Of a DNA stretch of 40,374 bases, positions 23,713 through 31,504 are shown piece by piece (the stretch's first letter is position 1; every line of letters begins with the position of its first letter). The position numbers and the translations under genes were made by a program. This DNA is from Ruminococcus sp. Lineage in GTDB: Bacteria > Bacillota > Clostridia > Oscillospirales > Ruminococcaceae. The stretch spans positions 1 to 40,374 of the forward strand of contig SVNO01000011.1 of assembly GCA_015066845.1 (NCBI GenBank). Reading direction: 5' to 3'. The notes under the pieces are model-generated. The model searched no databases. It had not been told where the DNA came from and worked only from the letters and a program-made list of their open reading frames with translations.

Positions 23713-26088
23713 TTACGGCTTTTCCACCTCTCCGATCCGGCGCAGGAATTCCTGCAAATGCGCATTGGTTTCCGGATTGGTATCCACACGGGCAGGCAGG
23801 ATTTCCGAAAGGCGGCGGCTGGGGGTGTACTGGTAATTGCTTTCGATAATGCCTAAATCCAGCTCCTGCGCGGTGAACCATGCAAACAACGCCGTTTTCA
23901 GGCTCTCGTTTTCATAGAGCACTTTCACTTTGGAATTCAAGCCGTAAGTGTACGGGCTTGTGCCGGTTTTGTACACGCGCACGGACTGCACACAATCCGC
24001 AGGTGCAGCAGAGGTGGCAATGTGGATGTCAAAATAACCCTCCTCGCACAGGAAACGGTCATAATCCGGATCAAATGACGCAAAATCCTGTTCTGTCAGC
24101 GTAAAGCGGAACGCTTTTTCCTCGCCGGCTTGCAGGAAAATTTTGGCAAAACGTTTCAGCTCCTTGACGGGCTTCGGCATACTGGAAACCACGTCAGAAA
24201 TGTAGAGCTGCACCACCTGTGCACCTGAAATATCGCCAGTATTGCGTATTTTTCCAGTCACAGTGATGGTACTGTCAAAACGTTCACAGTCTGTTTGAAT
24301 GTCAGAGAATGCAAATGTGGTGTAGGACAAGCCATATCCGAAATGGTACATTGGTGCAATCTGTTTTTTGTCATAATAGCGATAGCCCACATAGATGCCC
24401 TCGCCGTAGTTGACCTCGTTGCCCTCGCCGGGGAAATTGAGGAATGCGGGAGTATCGCAGCAGCGTTTCGGGAATGTCAGGGGAAGCTTGCCGCTGGGAT
24501 TTGCTGCGCCCGATAAGAGCTGTGCCATCGCATTGCCTCCCATCATGCCGGAGAGGAACATACAGAAAATGCCGTCAAGATACGGCTCGTATTCGTACAG
24601 CTCCACAGGGCCGCAGACATTCAGCAAGAGTCCCGTGCCGACTGCCGGACGGCTCTGTTTCAGTTCGTTCATTGCCGTAAGTACGCCGCGGTCATAAGCA
24701 GAAAGGCGCATATCGGGGCGGTCGTTGCCCTCCATGCCGGAAAGGGAGGCAATGCACAGAACCACGTCCGCATCAGCAATGTCCGTTTGTGCAATGTCCC
24801 CGCACAGCTGCACCCTATCTCCGTAAATCTTCGCAAGCTCGGTGTACACATCGGTATTGCGGTTGGTGGTAATCCCTGCGCTGCCCGTGCCGCAGGTCAG
24901 CTGGTGTTCTCTGCCGCTGCCCGTCAGCCAGATGGTTCCGGTATTGTGCAGGGGGAAAATACCCGTATTTTTCAAAAGGACAATGCCCTGTAACGAGGCA
25001 TTCCGTGCAGCCTCGTCCGTTTTTGCCATGATTTCTTTCGCTGTCATGGTCGGTTTGTACGCGCGTTTTTCCTCGGCAAGTGCTTCGTGGAGAGCAAGGA
25101 GATTTTCACATGCTGCATCAAGTGCCGCCTCGGAAAGCGTTCCAGCCTGTACAGCGTCTATGATGGGCTGTGCCGGAAGCGGTCCTGGCATGGCAAGGTC
25201 ATTGCCGGCTGCAATTGCCTTGTCCGGATGGTAGACTGCGCCCCAGTCAGAAATAACAGGGCCGGAAAATCCCCATTCTTCGCGGAGCGTTTCCGTCAAA
25301 AGCCAGTAATTCTCCGTGCAGGCAATGCCGTTGATTTTGTTGTACGCACTCATGACGGTCTTAACACCGCCCTCCTGCACACATGCCTTGAAGCCGGGGA
25401 AATAGATTTCCTCCAGTGCGCGTTTTGAGATGGTTTCATTGATGCCCACGCGGTTGGTTTCCTGATTGTTTGCAGCAAAATGCTTGACATTGGCGGCTAC
25501 CGGATATTCCTGCACACCCTTGACAAGCTCCGGTGCAAGCGTTGCAACAAGGCATGGATCCTCGGAATAGCCCTCGAACAGTCTGCCGTTGAGGGGGTCG
25601 CGGTGGATATTGACATTGGGCGTACCGAGCAGGATGTCCACGCCGTACGCTGCCGCCTCCAGACCAAGTGCCCTGCCGGTTTCCAGTACTGTTTCCGGAT
25701 GGAAGGTCGCGCCAAGTGCCATGCCGGGGGGAAAACAGCCGGGAGCAAGCGTGGGCATTCCGGTACGCGCGTCAAGCTTCTCACGAATCCACTGATAGAC
25801 CTCGTATTCCGCTTCGTTAAGTCGTTCCGGTTCATAATAGTAGTCAATGACATGCTGAAGCAGAGTGCTGCCGATCATGCCGTTGGTGCTCTCGGATTCT
25901 GCTGCGGCAGAATAGAAATCGCCGAACAGCTGCTCGAAATTCATGCCCGTACCGCCATCGAGAAGCTGCAGGCGCGCAATGCCGTGCTGCGGCAATGCAG
26001 GTGCACCGAAAAATGTCGCACCATTGACAAATACTGCCTTTTCTTCCAGTGTGAATGCGTCCAGTTTTTTGTTTGTTACGTTGTTCAT
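23713..26088 (-). CDS. Cytoplasmic GH3 beta-glucosidase/beta-xylosidase-type glycoside hydrolase
   Basis: 791 residues with no signal peptide, so it acts on imported oligosaccharides. The N-terminal TIM barrel holds the substrate and nucleophile motifs AANVKHFAANNQE and VISDWGAVY (Asp nucleophile). A GH3 C-terminal alpha/beta sandwich follows, with LCIASLSGMEGNDRPDM, then a fibronectin III-like domain near residues 590-665. A PA14-like insert is not seen. The exact sugar (glucose, xylose or other) cannot be fixed. AAAGGAGG is four bases before the ATG; a TATAAT lies at about 26140-26135. It follows ptsI by 126 bases and may have its own promoter. Confidence 0.93.
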   Translation of the reverse strand: MNNVTNKKLDAFTLEEKAVFVNGATFFGAPALPQHGIARLQLLDGGTGMNFEQLFGDFYSAAAESESTNGMIGSTLLQHVIDYYYEPERLNEAEYEVYQWIREKLDARTGMPTLAPGCFPPGMALGATFHPETVLETGRALGLEAAAYGVDILLGTPNVNIHRDPLNGRLFEGYSEDPCLVATLAPELVKGVQEYPVAANVKHFAANNQETNRVGINETISKRALEEIYFPGFKACVQEGGVKTVMSAYNKINGIACTENYWLLTETLREEWGFSGPVISDWGAVYHPDKAIAAGNDLAMPGPLPAQPIIDAVQAGTLSEAALDAACENLLALHEALAEEKRAYKPTMTAKEIMAKTDEAARNASLQGIVLLKNTGIFPLHNTGTIWLTGSGREHQLTCGTGSAGITTNRNTDVYTELAKIYGDRVQLCGDIAQTDIADADVVLCIASLSGMEGNDRPDMRLSAYDRGVLTAMNELKQSRPAVGTGLLLNVCGPVELYEYEPYLDGIFCMFLSGMMGGNAMAQLLSGAANPSGKLPLTFPKRCCDTPAFLNFPGEGNEVNYGEGIYVGYRYYDKKQIAPMYHFGYGLSYTTFAFSDIQTDCERFDSTITVTGKIRNTGDISGAQVVQLYISDVVSSMPKPVKELKRFAKIFLQAGEEKAFRFTLTEQDFASFDPDYDRFLCEEGYFDIHIATSAAPADCVQSVRVYKTGTSPYTYGLNSKVKVLYENESLKTALFAWFTAQELDLGIIESNYQYTPSRRLSEILPARVDTNPETNAHLQEFLRRIGEVEKP

Positions 26089-26214
26089 AAGTCCTCCTTT
26101 TGCAGTTCGCTGCTGCCGTGCTCTATGCTTTCATTATACAGGAAAAGCCCTTGTTTTTCTATCAGAATCCTGTCATTTTATAGCATAATCATGCACAGTA
26201 AACAGCGAAGAGGG

Positions 26215-27858
26215 CTATGCCCGTGCCTGCGACAGATCGAGAGAACGAATGGTTTCCCGCAGGTGCAGGACGGCTGACGGTGCAACGGAAAGTTCATCGA
26301 TCCCCATGCGCAGAAAGGTTTCCGTCAGCGATACGTCCGCCGCAAGCTCACCGCAAATACCAATCCACTTTCCGTGCCGGTGCGCCTGCTGTGCCGCCAT
26401 GGCGATCAGTTGGAGAACGGCTTCATGGTGTTCGTCAAAAAACCGCGCAATTTCCGGATTCTGCCTATCACAGGCAAGGGTGTACTGGCTCAGGTCATTC
26501 GTGCCCACGCTGAAAAAATCGACCATGGGGGCAAGCGTACCGCTGATGAGTGCCGCTGCCGGAGTTTCAATCATAATCCCAAGCTCCGTGCTTTCGCAAA
26601 TGGGAATCCCCTCCCCTTTCAGCGCGGCTCTGACTTCCGCACAGATGGCGAGGATTTCCTCCAGCTCCCAGACATTGGCAATCATCGGGAACATGATACC
26701 GAGCCTGCCATGGACGGACGCACGGTAGAGGGCGCGCAGCTGCGTCCGGAACAATGCAGGACGGTGCAGGCACAGCCGGATGCCGCGGATGCCGAGTGCC
26801 GGATTTTCCTCTTTGGGGAGATTGCAGTAGGCGCACTGCTTGTCCGCGCCGAGGTCGAGGGTGCGGATGATGACCTTTCTGCCGTTCATGCGTTCGAGAA
26901 CCTGTTTGTAGACCTGAAACTGTGTTTCCTCCGAGGGATAATCGCTGTGCTCAAGATACAGGAATTCACTCCGGAACAGCCCGATGCCGCCTGCGTCATG
27001 GCGCAGCACTTCCCCGATGCTGCCGGCACTGCCGATATTGGCGAAAATGTCGATTTTTCTGCCATCCTTCGTGATATTCTCCATCCCCCTAAGCTTGTCA
27101 AGCCGCGCAGATTTCTCCCTTTGCGCTTCACGTTCCTGCTCTGTTCTTGCAAGCGTCTGCGCGTCCGGATGGAGAATGCATTCCCCTGTCTGCGCATTGA
27201 CAATTGCCGGCTGTCCGTCCTCCATAACGGAGAAGAATGCTTCACCAACACCGAGAATCGCCGGAATACCGCGGTTTCTTGCAAGAATCGCAGTATGCGA
27301 GCCGGCAGAGCCATGCGCCGTCACAAGGGCAAGTACATGTTTGCTGTCCAGTGCGGCGGTTTCACTGGGGGAAAGGGTGTCCGCGCAGAGAATTGCCGGT
27401 GCATCCCACTGCGGCTGCACTGCTTGTTCCGGCGAAAGGCAGGCGATGAGCCGGTCGGAAATGTCCCTGATGTCAGTAGCGCGCGCCTGCATATAGGCAT
27501 CGTCCATGGCAGCAAACCGCTGTGCAAATGCTTCGCCTGTGACGGCTACAGCATATTCCGCATTCACCTGCTCCCCCGTAATGCTTGCGGTGATGGCGTC
27601 GCAGTAATCCTCGTCCGCAAGCATCATTCCGTGGATTTCGAGAATTGCCGCATTCTCCTCGCTCCCCTCCTGCATTGCCTTTTCCGAAAGCTGCGCAAGC
27701 TGTGCAATTGCCGTTTCCTGCGCCTTTGCAAATCTTGCAAGCTCCTCTTGTGTATCTGTCACATTCCGGCGTTCTGTCGGGAGGGTACTGCGCCGGACGA
27801 CGCGGATCGTCCCGATGGCAATCCCCTCTCCGATGCCAATGCCGCTGCCCGTTCTCAT
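26215..27858 (-). CDS. ptsI: PTS enzyme I (phosphoenolpyruvate-protein phosphotransferase)
   Basis: 547 residues, slightly short for the family (about 570). It moves phosphate from PEP to HPr. The active-site histidine is in GSAGSHTAILARNRGIPAI, the PEP-binding C-terminal domain carries DFFSVGTNDLSQYTLA and the conserved cysteine in IGICGELAAD. Two ATG codons are adjacent; the second is better spaced from GGAGGG. The gene begins 15 bases after ptsH. No PTS permease (EII) is visible in the window. Confidence 0.95.
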   Translation of the reverse strand: MRTGSGIGIGEGIAIGTIRVVRRSTLPTERRNVTDTQEELARFAKAQETAIAQLAQLSEKAMQEGSEENAAILEIHGMMLADEDYCDAITASITGEQVNAEYAVAVTGEAFAQRFAAMDDAYMQARATDIRDISDRLIACLSPEQAVQPQWDAPAILCADTLSPSETAALDSKHVLALVTAHGSAGSHTAILARNRGIPAILGVGEAFFSVMEDGQPAIVNAQTGECILHPDAQTLARTEQEREAQREKSARLDKLRGMENITKDGRKIDIFANIGSAGSIGEVLRHDAGGIGLFRSEFLYLEHSDYPSEETQFQVYKQVLERMNGRKVIIRTLDLGADKQCAYCNLPKEENPALGIRGIRLCLHRPALFRTQLRALYRASVHGRLGIMFPMIANVWELEEILAICAEVRAALKGEGIPICESTELGIMIETPAAALISGTLAPMVDFFSVGTNDLSQYTLACDRQNPEIARFFDEHHEAVLQLIAMAAQQAHRHGKWIGICGELAADVSLTETFLRMGIDELSVAPSAVLHLRETIRSLDLSQARA

Positions 27859-27873
27859 CATACTCCCTCCGTA

Positions 27874-28131
27874 TCAGAGATTGGCTTCGAATACATCACG
27901 CATCGCCTGTTCAGAGGCGATTTCATCGCCGCCCTCCACGGTTACGGTGATGGTATCGCCGCAGCGGATGCCCATGCCCATCAATGCCAGCAGCTTTGCG
28001 GCATCCGCTTTCTTGTCCCCCAGTGCAATGGTGACTGTGCTGTCCAGTGCTTTCGCGGTTTTGGCAAGCAAGCCTGCCGGTCTTGCGTGAATTCCCACTG
28101 CGTCCTTAATCGTGTATTGAAATGTTCTCAT
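27874..28131 (-). CDS. ptsH: HPr phosphocarrier protein lacking regulatory Ser46
   Basis: 85 residues. The phosphorylated histidine is His15 in GIHARPAG. Aligning without gaps to Bacillus HPr, residue 46 is Lys (ADAAKLLALMGMGI) where Firmicute HPr has the Ser phosphorylated by HPr kinase. So PEP-dependent transfer should be intact but HprK/CcpA-type catabolite control through this copy should not. Start chosen at the ATG six bases after AAAGGAGG; it overlaps the end of malQ by 26 bases. Operon order is EEP - malQ - ptsH - ptsI. Confidence 0.95.
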   Translation of the reverse strand: MRTFQYTIKDAVGIHARPAGLLAKTAKALDSTVTIALGDKKADAAKLLALMGMGIRCGDTITVTVEGGDEIASEQAMRDVFEANL

Positions 28132-29635
28132 GCTGCTCCTCCTTTTCTCCGGTTCTGCCATAACGCTCGGTCATGCTGCGGATTTCCTGCTGCAATGACG
28201 GTGACAGCATGGCTTCATGCAGCCGCCATTTCCAGTTCCCACCCAATGTTGCCGGTGTATTGATGCGGCTTGTATCATCCATTCCGAGCCAGTCCTGCAT
28301 GGGGATGATGCACAGCCTTGCAGGGCTTCGCATCAGCAGGGCAATCAGGGGCTTGTGGATGCATTCGTCCGGTGTGAACCTGTCGCAAAGGTACGCGCGT
28401 ACCTGCTGCTGCACTCCCCTGTCAAGGCTGCAAAACCACGGCACAATGGGCTGGTTGTCATGCGTTCCAGTATAGGCAACGCAGTTTTCGCCGTAATTAT
28501 GCGGTAAATATGCATTCCTGTTCCCCGTATCACGGCTGTCAAAGGCAAATTCCAGTACCTTCATATTCGGGAATCCGCAGTCGCGCACCAGCCGTTCCAC
28601 ACGCGCGGTCATAAAGCCCAGATCCTCCGCAATGACGGCATAATCCCCGATTGCCTGTCGGGCTGCCTCGAACAGCTCCAGTCCCGGTCCGTCCTCCCAG
28701 TGCCCATTTTTCGCCGTTTTTTCACCATAAGGAATGGAATAATAGGCATCGAAGCCGCGAAAATGGTCGATTCTGACAACATCGCAGAGCGCACAGCTTG
28801 CGGAAAGCCTTGCAATCCACCATGCATAGCCGGTTTTGCGATGGTATGCCCAGTCATACAGCGGATTGCCCCAGAGCTGCCCATCCGCTGCAAAGCCATC
28901 GGGCGGACAGCCTGCCACCGCTTTTGGCAATCCGCTGTCATCGAGCTGGAACAGCTCCGGATGTGCCCAGACATCCGCGCTGTCATATGCCGCATAAATC
29001 GGAATATCACCGATGATCCGTATACCGTTGGCATTGGCATAGGCTTTCAGGCTGTGCCATTGGCGGTAGAACAGGAATTGCAGGTATTTGTAAAACGTGA
29101 TCTCCTGCGCAAGCCGTCTGCGGCATTCCGAAAGTGCCACTTTTTCCCGCATCCTGACTTCCTGCGCCCAGTGCTCCCACGACCTGCCGCCGGCTTCTGC
29201 TTTCAATGCCATGAACAATGCATAATCCTCCAGCCAGTCTTGGGACTGGCAGAATTCCGTAAATTCGGGGTTTTCAGTCATATTACTGCGCAGGAATGCT
29301 GTTTTCAGCAGTGTCAGCCTGTTGGCATACAGCGCGGAATATGCCACTTCCTCCGTATCCGCACCGCTTGCAGCAATGCATTCCGCTTCTGTGAGCAGTC
29401 CTTCGCGTACCAGTGCATTCAGGTCAATCAGATAGGGATTTCCGGCAAATGCGGAAACGCTCTGGTAGGGAGAATCTCCGTAGCCGGTCTGTCCAAGCGG
29501 CAGAATCTGCCAGTATGTCTGACCGGCAGCTTTCAGAAAATCGACAAATGCATAGGCGGCTGCGTCAAAACAGCCGATGCCGTAACGGGACGGCAATGCA
29601 GTGACCGGCAGTAAAATGCCCGCGCTGCGTTTCAT
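28106..29635 (-). CDS. malQ: 4-alpha-glucanotransferase (amylomaltase, GH77)
   Basis: 509 residues, normal length. Transfers alpha-1,4-glucan segments between maltodextrins in the cytoplasm. Family blocks: RSAGILLPVTALPSRYGIG start, nucleophile Asp in VRIDHFRGF, acid/base Glu in AEDLG, and the third acid in TGTHDNQ. GAGGTG precedes the ATG, which overlaps the previous stop as ATGA, so translation is coupled to the EEP gene. The C-terminal 26 bases overlap ptsH. Confidence 0.96.
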   Translation of the reverse strand: MKRSAGILLPVTALPSRYGIGCFDAAAYAFVDFLKAAGQTYWQILPLGQTGYGDSPYQSVSAFAGNPYLIDLNALVREGLLTEAECIAASGADTEEVAYSALYANRLTLLKTAFLRSNMTENPEFTEFCQSQDWLEDYALFMALKAEAGGRSWEHWAQEVRMREKVALSECRRRLAQEITFYKYLQFLFYRQWHSLKAYANANGIRIIGDIPIYAAYDSADVWAHPELFQLDDSGLPKAVAGCPPDGFAADGQLWGNPLYDWAYHRKTGYAWWIARLSASCALCDVVRIDHFRGFDAYYSIPYGEKTAKNGHWEDGPGLELFEAARQAIGDYAVIAEDLGFMTARVERLVRDCGFPNMKVLEFAFDSRDTGNRNAYLPHNYGENCVAYTGTHDNQPIVPWFCSLDRGVQQQVRAYLCDRFTPDECIHKPLIALLMRSPARLCIIPMQDWLGMDDTSRINTPATLGGNWKWRLHEAMLSPSLQQEIRSMTERYGRTGEKEEQHENISIHD

Positions 29636-30447
29636 AGCATCACCTCGATCATCACACCGAAATGGTCGGAAACCACTGCGCCGTTTTCACCGTTGCATAC
29701 GACCTTGGATTCTGTTACCCTGCATTCCCTATTCGTCAGAATCATGTCAATGCGCATCCCCTCCGCGCTGTGCCCGTGCCAACCATCCGTTGCGGCTGTG
29801 GCAGTGATGCTGCCGCTGCGCGTTCCGGCAAGGTGGTAGGTATCATAGAAGCCGGATGCAAGTATTGCATCATATCCCTCGCCGCGGCATTCCGCAGGAT
29901 TGTTGAAATCTCCCATCAGCCACAGGCGGCAGTCCGGCAGCTGTGCGAGGGTGCGTTCCCACTGCGCCTGCATCGGTTCTTCCGCATCATTCCACCAGCT
30001 ATAATGCACACTGAAAAACCACATATCCGGCAAAGATTCCGTGCGGATGCCCAGAATTTTCCGCGTTTTCCAGTTGTCATACGCATCCGTCCGGCTGACG
30101 GTGAGCACCTTGGTTTCCGCGATGGGAAAACGGCTGAGCACCGCAATTCCCTCATCATATTTCCCATAGCCGCACTTGATGCCAAGCCATGCACAGTGGT
30201 AATGCATCCCCCTTGTGCGCAGCTCCCTGATGAGATGGCAGCAGAGATTGTCCGCTTTCAGGGGGATTCTGCCGCATTCCGTCAAGCCCTCCGGATGGGG
30301 CATGGGACTTGCGCCGATGGTCTGGCTGACTTCTTGCAGTGCCACGACATCGGGGCGCATTTTTGCCAGAAAATCCACAAAATTCCTGTATTTTTCGGAA
30401 TTGTCCTCCGTCATCAGACTGTGGATATTGAGCGTCATCAATCGCAT
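29632..30447 (-). CDS. Endonuclease/exonuclease/phosphatase family hydrolase
   Basis: 271 residues, no signal peptide. Metal-dependent EEP fold shown by TLNIHS (Asn), ALQEVS (Glu), GDFNNPAE (Asp/Asn) and VVSDHFGV (Asp/His). The family covers DNA repair nucleases, sphingomyelinases and phosphoesterases; substrate cannot be told, although the placement at the head of a malQ-ptsH-ptsI operon suggests a sugar- or phosphate-related role. GGAGG lies before the ATG. It is divergent from the SIMPL gene. Confidence 0.9.
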   Translation of the reverse strand: MRLMTLNIHSLMTEDNSEKYRNFVDFLAKMRPDVVALQEVSQTIGASPMPHPEGLTECGRIPLKADNLCCHLIRELRTRGMHYHCAWLGIKCGYGKYDEGIAVLSRFPIAETKVLTVSRTDAYDNWKTRKILGIRTESLPDMWFFSVHYSWWNDAEEPMQAQWERTLAQLPDCRLWLMGDFNNPAECRGEGYDAILASGFYDTYHLAGTRSGSITATAATDGWHGHSAEGMRIDMILTNRECRVTESKVVCNGENGAVVSDHFGVMIEVML

Positions 30448-30520
30448 ACTGCACCTCCGTTCCTGCCTTACTATGTCCGGATTGCGGTGATTTATACTCT
30501 ATGAACGGAATAACTTTCGA

Positions 30521-30549
30521 TTGACAAAAACTATTTTCTGTGCTACAAT
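30521..30549 (+). promoter_or_regulatory. Sigma-A promoter of the SIMPL gene
   Basis: TTGACA (30521-30526), 17-base spacer, TACAAT (30544-30549), about 55 bases before the ATG. Confidence 0.85.
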
Positions 30550-30604
30550 ACAACTAAGAAGCATAAATGCACGAAAATTAAAACGATAAAAAAGGAGGTT
30601 TACC

Positions 30605-31261
30605 ATGGAAAGAACAATTACAGTAAAAGGCATCGGCAGAGCTTGCGCAAAGGTGGATTATGTGGAGATTTCCATGACACTGGAGGCATTGCGGGAAAAC
30701 TATGAAAATGCCATGGAAGTCGCTGCGGCGCAGATTGATGAGGTACAACGCGCTGTGACAGACATTGGCTTTGCGAAGGATACAGTCAAGACGACAAACT
30801 TCAACGTGCGGACGGAATACAAAAGCGAACACGACAAAAATGGCAATTACAAGAGTGTATTTGTCGGCTACATGGTGTCGCATCATCTGAAGCTTGCGTT
30901 TGATTTTGACGCAGAACGGCTGGGGCAGGTGCTTTCTGTCATTTCCGGATGCAAGTGCCATCCGCGGCTGTCGATTCATTTCACCGTAAAGGACGCGACG
31001 GCAATCAATGCAGAGATGCTCCGCACTGCCGCAGAAAATGCACGGCAGAAAGCTGAAATCCTCTGTGCTGCATCCGGTGCAGCACTTGGAGAGCTGCTCA
31101 GCATTTCGTATAACTGGGCGGAACTGGATATTTATTCCCACACGAATTATGATTACTGCGAAGGTGAACAGCGGATGATGACATGCACATCCGCGATCGA
31201 CATTCAGCCGGAGGATGTGGATGTGAGTGATGGGGTAACGTTTGTCTGGGAAATTTGCTGA
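30605..31261 (+). CDS. SIMPL domain (DUF541) protein
   Basis: 218 residues. The start ITVKGIGRACAKVDYVEISMTLE and the central VRTEYKSEHDKNGNYKSVFVGYMVSHHLKL fit the SIMPL/DUF541 fold (beta strands with paired helices). Most bacterial members are exported; this one has no signal peptide and should stay in the cytoplasm. AAGGAGG lies eight bases before the ATG. It is monocistronic. Function unknown; some relatives bind signalling kinases or form oligomeric shells. Confidence 0.88.
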   Translation: MERTITVKGIGRACAKVDYVEISMTLEALRENYENAMEVAAAQIDEVQRAVTDIGFAKDTVKTTNFNVRTEYKSEHDKNGNYKSVFVGYMVSHHLKLAFDFDAERLGQVLSVISGCKCHPRLSIHFTVKDATAINAEMLRTAAENARQKAEILCAASGAALGELLSISYNWAELDIYSHTNYDYCEGEQRMMTCTSAIDIQPEDVDVSDGVTFVWEIC

Positions 31262-31280
31262 GGATATGAAAAAACGAGAA

Positions 31281-31304
31281 GTGCCGCTGTATCACCAGCG
31301 GCAC
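31281..31304. terminator. Hairpin after the SIMPL gene
   Basis: GTGCCGCTG (31281-31289) and CAGCGGCAC (31296-31304) with a six-base loop. A-rich sequence lies to its left and TTCAGTCTGTC to its right. A near copy in the same orientation is at 31472-31495. Confidence 0.75.
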
Positions 31305-31305
31305 T

Positions 31306-31470
31306 TCAGTCTGTCAAAAAACCTAAAAACAAAAGCGGAGCGATAGCTCCGCACAAGGGGTTCGGGGACGAAGTCCCCGAAAAATAGCCCCTCCCCCTTT
31401 GGGGGAGGGGTTGGGGTGGGGGCAGTTACAGGGGTGCCAACCCCAAAAAAAGACTTTTTCGACAAGCTGA
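31306..31470. repeat. Dispersed intergenic repeat, complete copy with both ends (R3)
   Basis: 165 bp. Left end TCAGTCTGTCAAAAAACC; right end on the other strand TCAGCTTGTCGAAAAAGTC: terminal inverted repeats. The core holds palindromes GCGGAGCGATAGCTCCGC, TTCGGGGACGAAGTCCCCGAA and CCCCTCCCCC/GGGGGAGGGG, then GGTTGGGGTGGGGGCAGTTA and GGGGTGCCAACCCC. Matches copies at 5683, 13431 and 40210 in parts. Confidence 0.85.
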
Positions 31471-31471
31471 A

Positions 31472-31495
31472 GTGCCACTGTATCACCAACGGCAC
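31472..31495 (-). terminator. Hairpin after the DUF4434-dockerin gene
   Basis: On the minus strand GTGCCGTTG and CAGTGGCAC pair fully when G-U pairs are allowed, nine bases beyond the gene's stop. It differs from 31281-31304 at four of 24 bases and has the same orientation. Confidence 0.7.
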
Positions 31496-31504
31496 TTTAT
31501 GCAA

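Noticed and set aside
26374-28263. Plus-strand open frame of 629 codons opposite ptsI, ptsH and malQ
   Set aside because: Long only because of high-GC codon bias; it crosses three clear minus-strand genes and has no family-like motifs.
31306-31470. Insertion sequence at the complete repeat copy
   Set aside because: Only 165 bp and no transposase frame; at most a MITE-like element.
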